DNA of 64,000 nt, taken from assembly GCA_003427395.1 (NCBI GenBank), contig BFEA01000490.1, forward strand, positions 632,278 to 696,277, written 5' to 3'. A program made the translations under genes and the position numbers. Origin of the DNA: Chara braunii. Lineage: Eukaryota > Streptophyta > Charophyceae > Charales > Characeae. This document shows positions 21,706 to 32,293 of the stretch, in pieces. Numbering within the stretch: the stretch's first letter is position 1; every line of letters begins with the position of its first letter. The notes beneath the pieces were generated by a model. The model was given only the letters and a program-made list of their open reading frames with translations. It was not told the DNA's origin and did not search any database.

Positions 21706-22532
21706 ATTCCAACAGCTAGTTAAGAGAGCTATCTAATCGCGCAGCTCGAATTTATAGCGTGCATGCATGCGCGAAGAACACGGAATTGCAAGGATTTAGG
21801 AAAGAAATCAGGAGAGGGAGCGCCTACGTTGTGCATGACCAGATCGCGGCGTGGGGGACTTTGCTTCTCTCCACGCATCGATCCGATCATGCAGTCCGCG
21901 GGCTGGCTAGACACAGCAAGAAGAAACGAAGGCGGGAAAGACGAAGCACAAGAAGAAAGGATACAGTTACAATGGCGCCCGCCCAAAATTATAGTGACAC
22001 ACAAGATTAAAGGCGCCGACTAATCAGAGTTCCGTTGCAGCCGCACAGAGAAGCGCGTAAACAAAAAGCGCTGCGCGGCAAAGGAAAATGCTAATTGCAA
22101 AATTCCTAAACTCCTGTCTAATGCAGAAAAAGCGAAAAACACAAATCCCGAAAAGAAAGTTTGAAATTCTGAGAGCCATAGTGGCTCGACAAGATTCGGA
22201 AAAGAATTTCAAAAAGATCGAAGCAAAATTCCCGCGCGATGTCCGCGCCTAAAGTCCAAAACCGAAACAAAAGAAGCGACGTCAACATTTATTAATTGCG
22301 CATACGGCGGCTGCGCCACTCACACAGCCAATCAACCAATCGATCGTCCCGGGGCCCGCCCGGGCCTGAACCCAATCATCCGGAAAGACGACGAAAAAGG
22401 ACGAAGAAGCGAGGACACTGATGCAATTTCCCTTCCATCCCAATCTCCCGTAGTTGGCCCATCCTTCCCAGCTTAGGACCCCTCGTTGCTACGGTGCAGA
22501 AAATCGCGAGGTGCAGAAATCGGTTCGTCACA
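21706..22532 (-). repeat. LTR-like 827-bp repeat, copy 2 (probable 5' LTR)
   Basis: This is the partner of 2106-2932. On the minus strand it begins TGTGACGAACCG and contains GCTATAAATTCGAG (TATA box) about 60 bp before its end, as an LTR promoter should. The gag-pol of the Ty3 element lies downstream in the same orientation, so this is the better supported LTR. The outer flank (22533 on) does not show a 5-bp duplication with the outer flank of copy 1. Confidence 0.65.
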
Positions 22533-23449
22533 AGAGACCTCTTCAGCCTAGGTTACCAAGGCTGGAAGAACCCTCAGCCGAAGCATCACGTCAATGGCCG
22601 CGCCAGACAAAACCAACGGAACCTTGCGCCATCGCCAGCCGCTGTAATCCCAATTGCCCACATCAACTCCGCGATATTCCTCGCAGGGAGCCGTGCCAAC
22701 AAGGCGCCACCAACTCATGAGCCGGCCCATGTCGATAGCGGAGCGGCACGACACTCTCGGTCGCGTCGCGTCGCGTCCCTTCATGTTAACGCACCGCGAC
22801 TTTTGGGGTCGGGCTGCCGCTGATAACTCTTATCAACGGCCTTTGTCACGTGTACGAAAGTCGTGGTGAGGGGCCCACGGCCGATGGATGGGCCAAGTAC
22901 TGGTGGATGACCAGTACGTTTCCCGGCCATTTTTCTCCAACGCGCCTTGCATGCTCTCGCAACTTTTGGGGGTCCAGCCAAAATGAGGTCCGTGGTGGTT
23001 TGTTTTTCTTAGGCACGAAGTGCATTTGGAGCCCCGGGCAAAAGTACTGGTGGTTTGAAGATACATATATATTTTTTAAGGAATAGGGAAGAAACTATTT
23101 CATGGAACCAGAGAGCCGGATCAAAAAGCTAGGAAGAGAATCCGTCATTTTTTGGTTTATGGTGCCTGTTGTTGTACATGTTTTAGGCAAGGAATAGAAA
23201 GATGCTGACTCTAGACTGGTGTGGGAGAGATTCAGGCTTGAACCCCACAGTCAGGCGAACAGGCCTTGCATGAAATATTTTGAGACTCCACTGCATCCGG
23301 CAAATTTGGGCAGAAGAAAGGATTTCGGTCTCTACTCTTACTACCTCCATTTTCTCGGCACTCCATCCAATCAGAATGCATCCTCTCCACACGGGATGGC
23401 TCGACCAAGAGAGTGCCCCCCCGCCCCCCAACCCTTTTTTTTTAAGTAC
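22533..23449. other. No gene seen; carries a TTAA-family MITE end
   Basis: No supported coding sequence. 22790-22912 contains GTTAACGCACCGCG.. and ends TGGGCCAAGTACTGGTGG, the terminal sequence of the TTAA MITE family. A second short remnant (AAGTACTGGTGGTTTG) is at 23042. Confidence 0.5.
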
Positions 23450-23622
23450 GCGGGAGTCACAAAAACGAGTTAAAATTGCACTATGGGGCAAGATACAGTT
23501 TGCAATTGCACTTTGGGCACCCTACCCGGCCAGAAAGCTGGTTTGTATACATTGCCCGAACTGCAATTCGAAACTGTATCTTGGCCCATAGTGCACTTAT
23601 AACTCATTTTTGTGACTCCCGC
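23450..23622. mobile_element. MITE with about 60-bp terminal inverted repeats
   Basis: The arms GCGGGAGTCACAAAAA.. (from 23450) and ..TTTTTGTGACTCCCGC (to 23622) are inverted and pair over about 60 bp, including ATTGCACTATGG and ACAGTTTG on one side against their complements, with few mismatches. The unpaired centre is about 50 bp. A target-site duplication is not clear. Confidence 0.75.
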
Positions 23623-23648
23623 ACAGTTTGCCCTTTTTCCTTTTATTT

Positions 23649-23900
23649 AAGCCCAGGTTGTTGTAGAGGTTGGATTCCGACGTAAGAGAGTCAGCTTCGA
23701 CCCTTGGCCATGTGGCTGAGGCCCTGTGTTCCTATGGGACTCCCTTCCCACCTACCAGTCTCATATTTCTCCCCGGCACACCCGTACTCCCACTCTCCTA
23801 CCTCAGTGTCCATCACTCGGGATCGCCACCCTCCAGTCTGGGGGTGACCTTGACCAGACAGCGGTTGCAGGTACCAGGGCTAAGCTGAGCCCCACTCACC
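23649..23900 (+). repeat. Dispersed AAGCCCAGG repeat, copy 2
   Basis: This is the longest copy of the family described at 1125. It contains GGACTCCCTTCCCACCTAC, TTTCTCCCCGGCACACCCG and CTCCTACCTCAGTGTCCATCA, shared with 1125-1345 and 59084-59290. Confidence 0.6.
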
Positions 23901-24071
23901 CCGCTCAGCCCTGATCGAAGCATAGTCGAAGGAGCCTGTCCCCCGGGTACTTCAGGTGCTAGGTAGAGGTTGCACTACAAGTCCAATAGGTGGACCTATT
24001 TGCGTTCCTACCGTTATGTACACAGCTGTTGTTACTGTTGTTTGTTGTTAGGTTGTTCACTGTGCACATTG

Positions 24072-24156
24072 TTTTTTTTTTTTTTTTTTTTTTTTTTTTT
24101 GACCCCTTGGGTGATAGGGAAATGTTGCCAAAAATTGCAAAAACATAAATATAACT

Positions 24157-24192
<36 letters not shown>

Positions 24193-24260
24193 ATTTTTAT
24201 CAAGCCCAGGTTGTTGTAGAGGTGGGATACTAGACCAATGACAGTTATCCACAATAGTTG
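24072..24260. repeat. Poly(T) tracts and AAGCCCAGG repeat, copy 3
   Basis: Two T runs of about 30 (24072-24100 and 24159-24188) are retroposon tails in minus orientation. AAGCCCAGGTTGTTGTAGAGG begins at 24203. Confidence 0.6.
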
Positions 24261-24637
24261 TTACTGCTTGTTGTTGATGGTGAGCTGTTTTTCTTGTTCC
24301 TTGGATTTTTTGTGCGAGGGCACGGGAGGCAGGCAACCCCAATCAATCCCCCTAGAGACCCCCACCACCACAAGAGCCCTACAAACACCAGCCATAGACT
24401 GTACCAAGTCTCCTCTCATCAACTGTTCCTAGATTCTATGGGTGGTCTATAGGGTCCCAATGTTTTTTCAGACTAAAATGGACCATCGAGCATAAAAAGT
24501 CTCACTCTCATCAACTGTTCTGTTCCATGGGCGAGCTGTCCTGGCGGGGCTTAGAGCCATTTTCTCTTGCCCGTCCTCGTAGTAGGCTATGCCCAGGCTT
24601 TTGCCATGGGCCTGGCAGTGGGGCTCAGCCCTAATAT

Positions 24638-24639
<2 letters not shown>

Positions 24640-24706
<67 letters not shown>

Positions 24707-24830
24707 GGACAATTTGCTCCAATCTATTCGTGGGGAGCAGCACGTGCTGGAAACCAGGTCCAGCGTCCCACATGAATTATTACACAACATATGAGGTGCC
24801 GGGGCCATTACCCAGCTTCGGCTAAGAATC
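24640..24830 (-). mobile_element. Retroelement 3' tail with very long poly(A)
   Basis: A T run of about 66 (24640-24705) is followed by the conserved tail block (CTATTCGTGGGGAGCAGCACG, shown in part; 24722-24770) and the GGGGCCATTACCCAGCTTCGG block seen at 1540 and 48236. Transposition orientation is minus. Confidence 0.7.
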
Positions 24831-24975
24831 TTTTTTTAATGAAGAACTAAAAAATTGAATACTATGGGCTTCGGCTAAGAATCTTTTTTTGATGAAGAAC
24901 TAAAAAATTGAATACTATGGGCTTCGGCTAAGAATCTTTTTTTGATGAAGAACTAAAAAATTGAATACTATGCTA
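24817..24975. repeat. 53-bp tandem repeat, three copies
   Basis: Units start TTCGGCTAAGAATC at 24817, 24870 and 24923 and are nearly identical, so the expansion is recent. The unit begins with the end of the preceding retroposon. Confidence 0.95.
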
Positions 24976-25084
24976 TATCAGCCATTCCAGCTTCCTAAAC
25001 ATAGACCAACTCCTAGCCCTCCCTATACCGGGACATTACTACTCAAAGACAGTACTGACCAGACCAACATCATCCATAGCTGAC

Positions 25085-25500
25085 CTAGGAATTTAGGTGC
25101 ATCTCAATTTTTGTTGCACGACGCTTCTTGCTTGCGCACGCTTTGCCGCGCCAGGATCTGTGTTCTGACTTTTCCGCGCCTTAATCGTTGCATGCAACTG
25201 TAAATTTTGTTTGGGCGGGCATAATTGCGATTGTAATCCTCTTGTTCTTGATATCTTTTGTGACTTCCCTGTACGCGCGCGCTTCTTTCTCTGCCCTATT
25301 GGCATGAACGCTTGCATGATTGGATCAATGTGTGGAGTGAGGCTACATCCCCCACACCGCGGTCCGGCCATGCAGACGTCGGCACTTCCTTCTTCCTCCT
25401 TCCTTTTTCCACTTAGGCACATCCACGTGTATCTTGCACAAGCATGCATGTTATAAATATTGCAAGCGAGATTAACTCGCTCTCTAAGAATTCCGGAAGT
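25085..25500 (+). repeat. LTR-like repeat, diverged third copy (plus orientation)
   Basis: It matches the complement of 22060-21720 in order: TTTGCCGCGC, GCGCCTTAAT versus GCGCCTTTAAT, GGGCGGGC, ATTG..GTAATCCT, TGCATGATTGGATC, CCCCCACACCGCG, ATGCAGACGTCGGC and GCATGCATG(T)TATAAAT. The TATA box and the AACTCGCTCTCTAAG end are recognisable. It lies upstream of an intact ORF X in the same orientation, as in the Ty3 element. Confidence 0.6.
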
Positions 25501-25719
25501 TAGCGCGATCGAGAGGATAGGCTAACGAGCAAGATTTGGAAGGTAAGTAGAGAGTTGGGCGATCCGACGAGCTGGTGCTGGGCATGCGGGGTTGATGTGG
25601 GGCCGTGACAGACTGTGGCGCACGGACGAACCTGGCTTGCATGCTCGAGCTAAGCGGGGTGACACCTCTGTGTGGGTGCGAGGCGATGGACTGCCTGCAT
25701 CAGTGCATCGGGAGGTTGT

Positions 25720-25725
<6 letters not shown>

Positions 25726-25778
<53 letters not shown>
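25726..25778. repeat. (GA)n microsatellite
   Basis: About 25 GA units in the leader between the LTR-like piece and ORF X. Confidence 0.95.
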
Positions 25779-25779
<1 letters not shown>

Positions 25780-26130
25780 GGGAGATGTGTGGTGGGCTTC
25801 TTCTGCTATTCTTCTAAGTAATTGTGGTTTTTCTTCCATCCTTCTGAGCAATTTTGATACTCAGCACCAGTTGCCTTGCCCTTCTTTTTTATCGGCATCT
25901 CAAACTTTTAGTTTTCCTTACCTCCTTTCTTCGGAGGCTGACATGTGGATTGTTTTTCCCCACTCCCCGTCTCTGTCTTTTTGAATCGGCAAAATCGATT
26001 GAATGGTTCTCGACAATCGATCCTTGTGTGATCTCTGGGTTGATTGGACAAAAAATTGTTGCATGGTCCTCAATTTTTTATGTTGTATGTAAGCTAGATG
26101 CCTGGATGATAGGCGCGATTATGTCTGTGT

Positions 26131-26775
26131 ATGAATGATAGGCATGCTAGACTATTAGATGACCAGACGATCCACCTCGTGACCCTCTGGCTTTCACCCA
26201 CCCGATCGAGGACAAGTCATACGCGCGCACGCATAGGCCCGACCAAGGACAATCGCTGCCTATATGTGCGTCTGCGAAACTTGAACTCGACTAAGTTCCC
26301 TAATGGCCGATGTTTCACCCCGACGTGCAACATGAATATCAGTGTTCCCTTTCGTGTCACTGACCATGAGTGTTTGAGGGATCGGGAATTCCTGGAACAT
26401 TGGGAACACTCTTGTCTGTCTGCACGACCCTGGGCGGAACCTCTGGAATTTCCCTACCTGATGGGGAACGAATGTATTTGCGAGTGGGACCTCGAGCAGG
26501 CCTTGGCATGCAACCCCCATCTCCCCAGCTACTCTAGCCCATACACGTGTCACGTCCTCACGGAACCCGAAATCATTATCTTAGGGACCGAATTCCCTCC
26601 TCATCACCTCATCCTACCCTATCACTCCCTAACCACCGTCCCCTGGCTCACAATCGCTCCTCATTGGCCCCAACCCCCGTGCTCGGAGTGTCTGTGGGGC
26701 CACGAGTACCGAACCTCTGGCTTCATCCGGCGAACCCGCTTGGAGAAAGAACAACGGTGCACAGCCTGCGCTTAA
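26131..26775 (+). CDS. ORF X: unknown zinc-ribbon-like protein of a Ty3 lineage
   Basis: An intact 214-codon frame starts with ATG at 26131. I do not recognise the family. It is cysteine-rich: CFTPTC, HEC, HSC, NECICEW, LACNP, YTCHV, and a C-terminal pair PCSEC..H.. and RCTAC that looks like a zinc ribbon (C-x2-C ... C-x2-C). The central signature is ILPYHSLTTVPWLTIAPHWP. A decayed homologue lies between LTR and gag of the Ty3 element (20950-20225), and this copy follows an LTR-like sequence by 630 bp. I infer an accessory protein encoded upstream of gag. No gag or pol follows here, so the rest of this element is deleted. There is no signal peptide or membrane segment. Confidence 0.55.
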   Translation: MNDRHARLLDDQTIHLVTLWLSPTRSRTSHTRARIGPTKDNRCLYVRLRNLNSTKFPNGRCFTPTCNMNISVPFRVTDHECLRDREFLEHWEHSCLSARPWAEPLEFPYLMGNECICEWDLEQALACNPHLPSYSSPYTCHVLTEPEIIILGTEFPPHHLILPYHSLTTVPWLTIAPHWPQPPCSECLWGHEYRTSGFIRRTRLEKEQRCTACA

Positions 26776-27463
26776 GGCCAGCCGCATCGGACTCGGAGAA
26801 TTGCAATGTTCGACGTCAGCAGGTGACGAATCAGCTGGATAGTCATAGCGTTCCGACAGTGCACCAGATACGACCCAGATGATGGAACCAATGGAGGTGG
26901 TAATTCCACTCCCCTAAGCAAAACAGAACTCCTCCTGCATTTATTTCCCATAGCTTGCCACAAGAGATCCCAGTTCTAACTTGGGACTCCACCCCCACTT
27001 TCCAAAAACCCTTGGCACATCCCTTTTCGCACTTCCAGACCCACTCACACTCCGATCAGGAAGACGCACCGGGCGTGAGGTTGGGCATCACAAGGGCACA
27101 AGGACAGGTGTCAATCGGGGAGTTCCCTGCCTCTACATTGGCCGTGTGGTTTTGGTACCTTAAGTTTTGAAAACCAACCTGTTTTGGTGTGCGAGCAGAT
27201 GAAACTGGTAGAGGGATTTGCTCTGTCGATGGTATAGGGAGAACTGGCTATGGTGACACGCTCCAGTGCTGGGTACGAAGTGAGAGATCACTGTCTCAAA
27301 TGAAGGTTGAACTCAAAAGGACAATAATTTATGCTTGCTAAGCTAGTCTTTCGAGTTTGTTCTTCGAGTCTGTGTTGACTTCTAAGTGTACATGGCACGA
27401 GAGGGCTGCTCACTGTGTGTCTCCCGACAGACTGTTGCCACAGTCTGCCTTAACCTACTTAAC
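26776..27463. other. No gene seen
   Basis: Short frames only. I found no gag-like or repeat motif that explains this stretch. Confidence 0.5.
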
Positions 27464-27860
27464 GAGGTGATAAGAGCATCCCCGGTAAGTAGGTCCCAGC
27501 GTCGAAGGCTCCATCTATTGGTGGGGAGCTACACCTGCTGGAAATCAGGTGCAGCGTCCCTGTACGATGATGTGAATGTATCTGCTGGAAATCGGGTCCA
27601 GCGTCCCTGTACAATGATGTGTGTATCTGCGGGAAATCAGGTCCAGCGTCCCTACGATGTGATGATATCAGCAATATATGTCAGATGGTGGGAGGACTCT
27701 ATCCATCTGAACTACAGTATCTCCAAAGCAAACAGAGGCATCGAGCCCAATCTTATCTATCAGATGGAACCCTAACCTTGATGTGGTGTGTATTACACTG
27801 ATGTAATGTGTGTCAGCTGGAAATCGGGTCCATCTTCCCTAGTCCCTCATACAATGATGT
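27464..27860 (-). mobile_element. Short retroelement with four tandem tail stem-loops
   Basis: In minus orientation, repeats of GGGACGCTGGACCC-GATTTCCAGC occur at about 27545, 27600, 27640 and 27825, separated by ACATCATTGTA-type spacers, then CCCCACCAATAGATGGAGCC and a tRNA-A-box-like GGTGATAAGAGC (plus strand, 27465). The same arrangement is present in plus orientation at 58604-58925. Confidence 0.65.
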
Positions 27861-28382
27861 GTAATACTATGCATCCGATGGTATGTGAAGATGTTTGTTA
27901 AGTTTGTATATCTTCCCATAGAGCAGAAGTCAAGTATTATCCTATCAAAACGCATGTTCATCAATCCCCCACCGAAGGAGTCAAAGCAAAGCACGAAACC
28001 CTAAACTGCCCACCTCCCCTTGGGGGCCATCATCGAAACATGTCTATCTTATGTTTATCAATCGAAATAATGTCATCCGAGGGGGAAACCCTAAACCTCC
28101 TTATCAACCATATCAGCCATATCTCCATCATGACGCCGAGCAGAGGCTGAACGCCCTTGATTGAAATTGTGGGTCAGGCAATTTCAATCCCTTCGACTAT
28201 CCTACCCTCGCCCTGAGCTGGAAAGCAAGAAGCAATTCCATATCCACATTGGAGGGGGGAAGGATAGAACACCACTTTTTTCCAGCCCCAATCCCCTTCC
28301 CCCGTCAGATCCCTGCATCTCACTCACCATTCTGATGATGAAATTGGTTGCACGGTCGCTGCTGCCAGTCCCGCTGTTACCG

Positions 28383-28563
28383 TGGTCATCGTTGTTGTTT
28401 TTGTTGTTGTTGTTGTTGTCCTTGTTGTTGCTTTTACCGTCATCCCCGACCGCTCTGTCGTTGTTGAAGCTGTTGTTGTCGTCGTTGTTATTGTCGTTGT
28501 CATTGTAATTGTTGTTGTTGATGCTGTCGCCGTTGTTGTTGTCGCTGTGTCCGTTGGTGTTGT

Positions 28564-28645
<82 letters not shown>

Positions 28646-28720
28646 GATGCTGACGCCGGAGTTATCTTCGTCTTCCTGTTGTTGATGCTGACGCCGGAGT
28701 TATCTTCGTCTTCCTTCGCT
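28383..28720. repeat. (TTG)n tract with flanking duplicated block
   Basis: Imperfect then perfect TTG repeats (28383-28645) are followed by two copies of TTGATGCTGACGCCGGAG.. with a period of about 39 bp. It encodes homopolymeric Val/Cys/Leu or Thr/Asn/Gln in the different frames and is not a convincing gene. Confidence 0.9.
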
Positions 28721-29039
28721 CCATCCTCCTGCCAGTCCTCATCCACCATTCTATCATTGCTTTGTTTTGTGCACTTTTGTTTTTCTCTGGTGTCTTGTTC
28801 ACTTGAGTAGGATGGAGAATGGGGCATACATGTAATTTTGCTGCCCATTGTTGTAAAAATCCTTGTGACTTTCTGGATGGATATATATTTTAGTAGTAGT
28901 TTTAGGGTAATTGGGGCTAGTTTCATTCTTCGGCCGCGGCGGCAGTCTTCCCTGGCCGGTATCGCCCACGTGCAGGTTAGGCGCAGCCCCCGCATGCTCC
29001 CTTGGTTGAGGCATTGTGAACCTGGGCCGGGTGCTACGG

Positions 29040-29115
29040 GTTCCCCGCCACCTTCTGTCGTCTATAGCTGTTCGCCCCGAGCGCCACCCTCTGTCCCCTA
29101 TAGCTGTTCACCCTG
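29040..29115. repeat. Short tandem repeat
   Basis: CCACC(T/C)TCTGTC..CTATAGCTGTTC.CCC is repeated about every 36 bp, two to three units. Confidence 0.6.
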
Positions 29116-29661
29116 AGTTTCGCCCCTCCAGCATGGGCCCGGTGACTCCAGCTCAATTCAACAACCCAAGCAGATCCGACAAACCACAGCAGTACTACTG
29201 AAGATGTGACTACCCCGACCCAACATTGGCAACTGCAAAGAAGCAAGGGATTCTGTGAATGCATATAAGGAGGACAGCAGAAGGTCGAAAGCCGCCCAAG
29301 ATGAAACGGAAGACAAGGGCTCCACACAGCGGAAGGGTATGGTGGCTACACTCCCCTTGGTAAAGGCGCCAAAGGGGGGGAAGCCCACCACTTGGCCCAG
29401 CTATTGCAGCCGAGCCTGAATATGCCCTGCGCGCCAATTTTTGCCGAGCCTGCGGGGAGTGGGAAAAAATACGGGACATCTGCTGCTGCAAGCAGGTACC
29501 GCCCCTTCCTTTAGACCTGCTGCCAGCAGATGGAACGTAAACAGGCCGTCGTTTACTTGTTTCCACTCACGCATTCAATGCTCCCGTGAAGGATCTTCTT
29601 CCCCAAAAAAAAAAGCCAAAAAAAAAAGAAGAGAGAAACGTGAACGCCGTGCAGCAGTGAA

Positions 29662-30137
29662 GCCAGATACATGCGTCGAACTTGCAACGTTACGCTGCCT
29701 CTGGGACCTGCGGCAATGAATGCTCCCCGTCTCTCACGGGGAGCAAGTGCAGAAACAGCCAACTATCTTATTATCAAAAAAAAAAAAAAAAAAAAAAAGG
29801 NTCGAAGTTGCAACGTCACACTGCCTCTGGGACCTGAGGCATTGAATGCTCCCCGTCTCTCACCGGGAGCAAGTGCAGAAACAGCCAACGATCTGATTAC
29901 CAAAAAACAAAAACAAAAATGAGAAGGGGGAAACGGGAAACCAGCATCTGAACGTGATTGCCCTATACATCCAGATCTGATTCATATAACGCCTTGCAGA
30001 AGTGAAGCCAGATACATTCTTCCCCCCCAAAAAAAAAAACGAGAAGGGGCAAACGGGAAACCAGCAAGTACTCAAATATATATCCATCCAGATCTGATTC
30101 ATATAAGGCCGTGCAGAAGTGAAGCCAGATACATTTC
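29662..30137. repeat. Tandem modules with poly(A) separators
   Basis: Module 1 (CGAA-TTGCAACGT.ACGCTGCCTC.., with hairpin CTCCCCGTCTCTCACGGGGAG) occurs twice (29673, 29803), and module 2 (GAGAAGGGG-AAACGGGAAACC..AGCCAGATACATT) twice (29920, 30040), each ending in an A or C/A run. Relatives in the other orientation are at 33940-34080 and 34815-35000. An N is at 29801. Confidence 0.7.
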
Positions 30138-30229
30138 CCCCCCCCCCCAAAAAAAAAACAATGAAAAGAAAGGAAAGCAACCATCTATCTTTATTTTTTC
30201 CTTGTCCGTTTTCTTTCTTGTTTTTTTGC

Positions 30230-30424
30230 CTCCTTGCTACCACTGTCCGCGTGTTTCCAGATAGCACACCACCAGGACATCGTGCAGTCCTTTTGCCCCG
30301 TTTCCATGGGGCCACCAGCTCCCTCCCCCATCGCCATGCCAAGCCTTTGCCGAGGCGCGGGAAACGCGTAGCGTTAACGCTAAGGGCCCGCGCCCGATGT
30401 ATGGGCCAAGTACTGGTGGTTTAA
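30230..30424 (-). mobile_element. TTAA-family element, one end
   Basis: It ends TGGGCCAAGTACTGGTGG followed by TTTAA (to 30424). It shares internal blocks (GGGGCAAAAGGACTG, ATGTCCTGGTG, GTGTGCTAT on the complement) with 33086-33270. Confidence 0.5.
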
Positions 30425-30611
30425 CCTGCAAAGACTCCCAGCGGCAGCAGCTCTTCACTGACCTCAACTTCTCCCAGCCATCGGCAAACACAAAGGCCTG
30501 CCAGCACAAGTCGGGTACACCTGCCCTCACCTCGCCTCAGGGGGGACAGCGAATTCTGCCAACATATGTCAGTTGTCCGAACATTTGTCAGTCATTGTTC
30601 TGTCTTGTAAT

Positions 30612-30760
30612 ATGAGGGACGCTGGACCTGATTTCCAGCAGGTGCAGCTCCCCACCAATAGATGACTTCAACTGGGGACTCTGTGGGGAGTCACTTTGGG
30701 AGGCTGCTCTTACCACCTGCCTAAGTGGTATCCAGGAGTCGAAGTTTCAAAAAAAAAGAA
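30612..30760 (+). mobile_element. Retroelement 3' tail copy
   Basis: GGGACGCTGGACCTGATTTCC..CCCCACCAATAGATG is followed by GGCTGCTCTTACCACC and a short A run at 30749. Confidence 0.65.
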
Positions 30761-31398
30761 AAAGTAGTAGTAGGTACGAAGTGGAAGGTGGAATTGAGAG
30801 AAGAATTTAGTCTACTTTTAAGAAGAAACAAAAAAGATATATCCGCAGGTGACCAGCCCAAGGTAATTCAAGATTATTGTTGAGATCATTGTAGACCGCC
30901 CCCAGGTACGGTGTAGAAGGCGAGAGTAGAAGCTGGTGTCAGAAGGTTGGTTCTCGTTGGATGAATTTGAAGACGCGTGGTTGTGTTTCAGATAGAAGAA
31001 CCGAAGGAGGTGTGTGGTAGGAGGTGGGCTTTCTTTTCGAGAGCCTTGATGATGGTGCTTCTAGCTCTTTTAATCTTCAATCTTGCTACCACTCTGCTGT
31101 TGTTTTTTTGTTTCTTCAAATTTTGGATGGGAGGTAGGAGGGAAGTGTCTACTAGTAGGTGTTTTTTCTCCTCGGTGGCTGTGATACATTTCTACGAGCA
31201 TCGCACTTGACTTCGATCTTGTTGGGGTCTCATTAATTTGTTGTGAAGTTGTGGTTCCATGTAGGGCCGGGACTCTATTGAGGTTATTGTACATTATATG
31301 TGAAGGTTAAATGACATTGCCAGGAGAATATGTCATGATTATTGTTTACTGAGCTTCTGTTACGACAGGTATTCAGAGTTCAAAGTGCTTGAAGTATC

Positions 31399-31486
31399 CC
31401 CACCAATAGATGGAGCGGCCCCGCCAGGCAAAGCCTCAATCCCGGTGGTTCTCTTACCACCACCGGGATAGAGGTCTTGCACAGGG

Positions 31487-31521
<35 letters not shown>
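31399..31521 (+). mobile_element. Retroelement 3' tail copy, truncated, with poly(A)
   Basis: CCCCACCAATAGATGGAGC, CTCTTACCACCACCGGG and about 30 A residues (31491-31521). The 5' half of the stem-loop is missing. Confidence 0.6.
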
Positions 31522-31523
<2 letters not shown>

Positions 31524-31829
31524 AGTATCGTAAGATTGAGTATCATTGAGATTATTGTAGACTGGCCCCAGGTGATTCAATATTATTTTCTGTTTAGTTT
31601 TTTAACACACACACACACACTGTACCCCGTTCGTTCTGGGGGGTGCCAGTCCGGTTACTTATTACCGGCAAACGTACAAAATGTTTATAGGAAAGACAAT
31701 AAGTGGTGGTTGCATGCAACTGTGAGACTCTCTTTGGTACCTAGGCATCGCATGGCCTTCCTCCCCATTGCCTTTCCCTTTTCTACCCCCCCCCCCCCCG
31801 CTCCCAACCCCTTTTTCCCGACCTTATGA

Positions 31830-32076
31830 ACCCAGTGCGGTAGCATGTCCCGTATCCTGTGTGACACCCTCGGCCACGGCCGAGGAGGCTGGCCGCAACC
31901 CCTCGGCCGAGTTTGCGCTCGGCCACGCCACGGAGAGGTGGAGCCGCGCGCCGGCGATCGGGGCGCGCTCGCCGCCTGCGCAGGCCGGCCCCTGGCTCCC
32001 CTCCCAAAAAATTGAAACATAAAAAAAAAAATGGGGGGTTCATATAAGTGGTTTTCAGAGCAGTTAATATGGTGAT

Positions 32077-32144
<68 letters not shown>
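31830..32144. other. GC-rich stretch and (CT)n
   Basis: 31850-32000 is GC-rich with self-complementary CGGCCACGGCCG words; 32082-32144 is a CT microsatellite. No gene is supported. Confidence 0.6.
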
Positions 32145-32148
<4 letters not shown>

Positions 32149-32293
32149 TTCAACCCGGGCGGGCTCAGTGCTCCCGGTAGCGCTGCACCCGCCTGCTGCC
32201 GGAGTCACACCCAACGTTCAGAATCTTGTTTTTGCATTGATCTTGTGTGGTATACTTGGATTTGGATGGTGTTTTTTTTTAATCTCCAGCTTA

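Larger units (their letters stand above)
12350..22532 (-). mobile_element. Decayed Ty3/gypsy LTR retrotransposon
   Basis: Minus-strand order from high to low coordinate: LTR-like repeat (22532-21706), untranslated leader, ORF X (20950-20225), gag (19944-18740), protease (18382-17879), RT (17474-14550, split by a hAT-type insertion), RNase H (14365-13730), integrase (13577-12465). PR-RT-RH-IN is the Ty3/gypsy order. All frames are broken by stops and shifts. The 3' LTR should lie at lower coordinates; the only candidate in the window is 2106-2932. No PBS or polypurine tract could be fixed with confidence. Confidence 0.85.
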
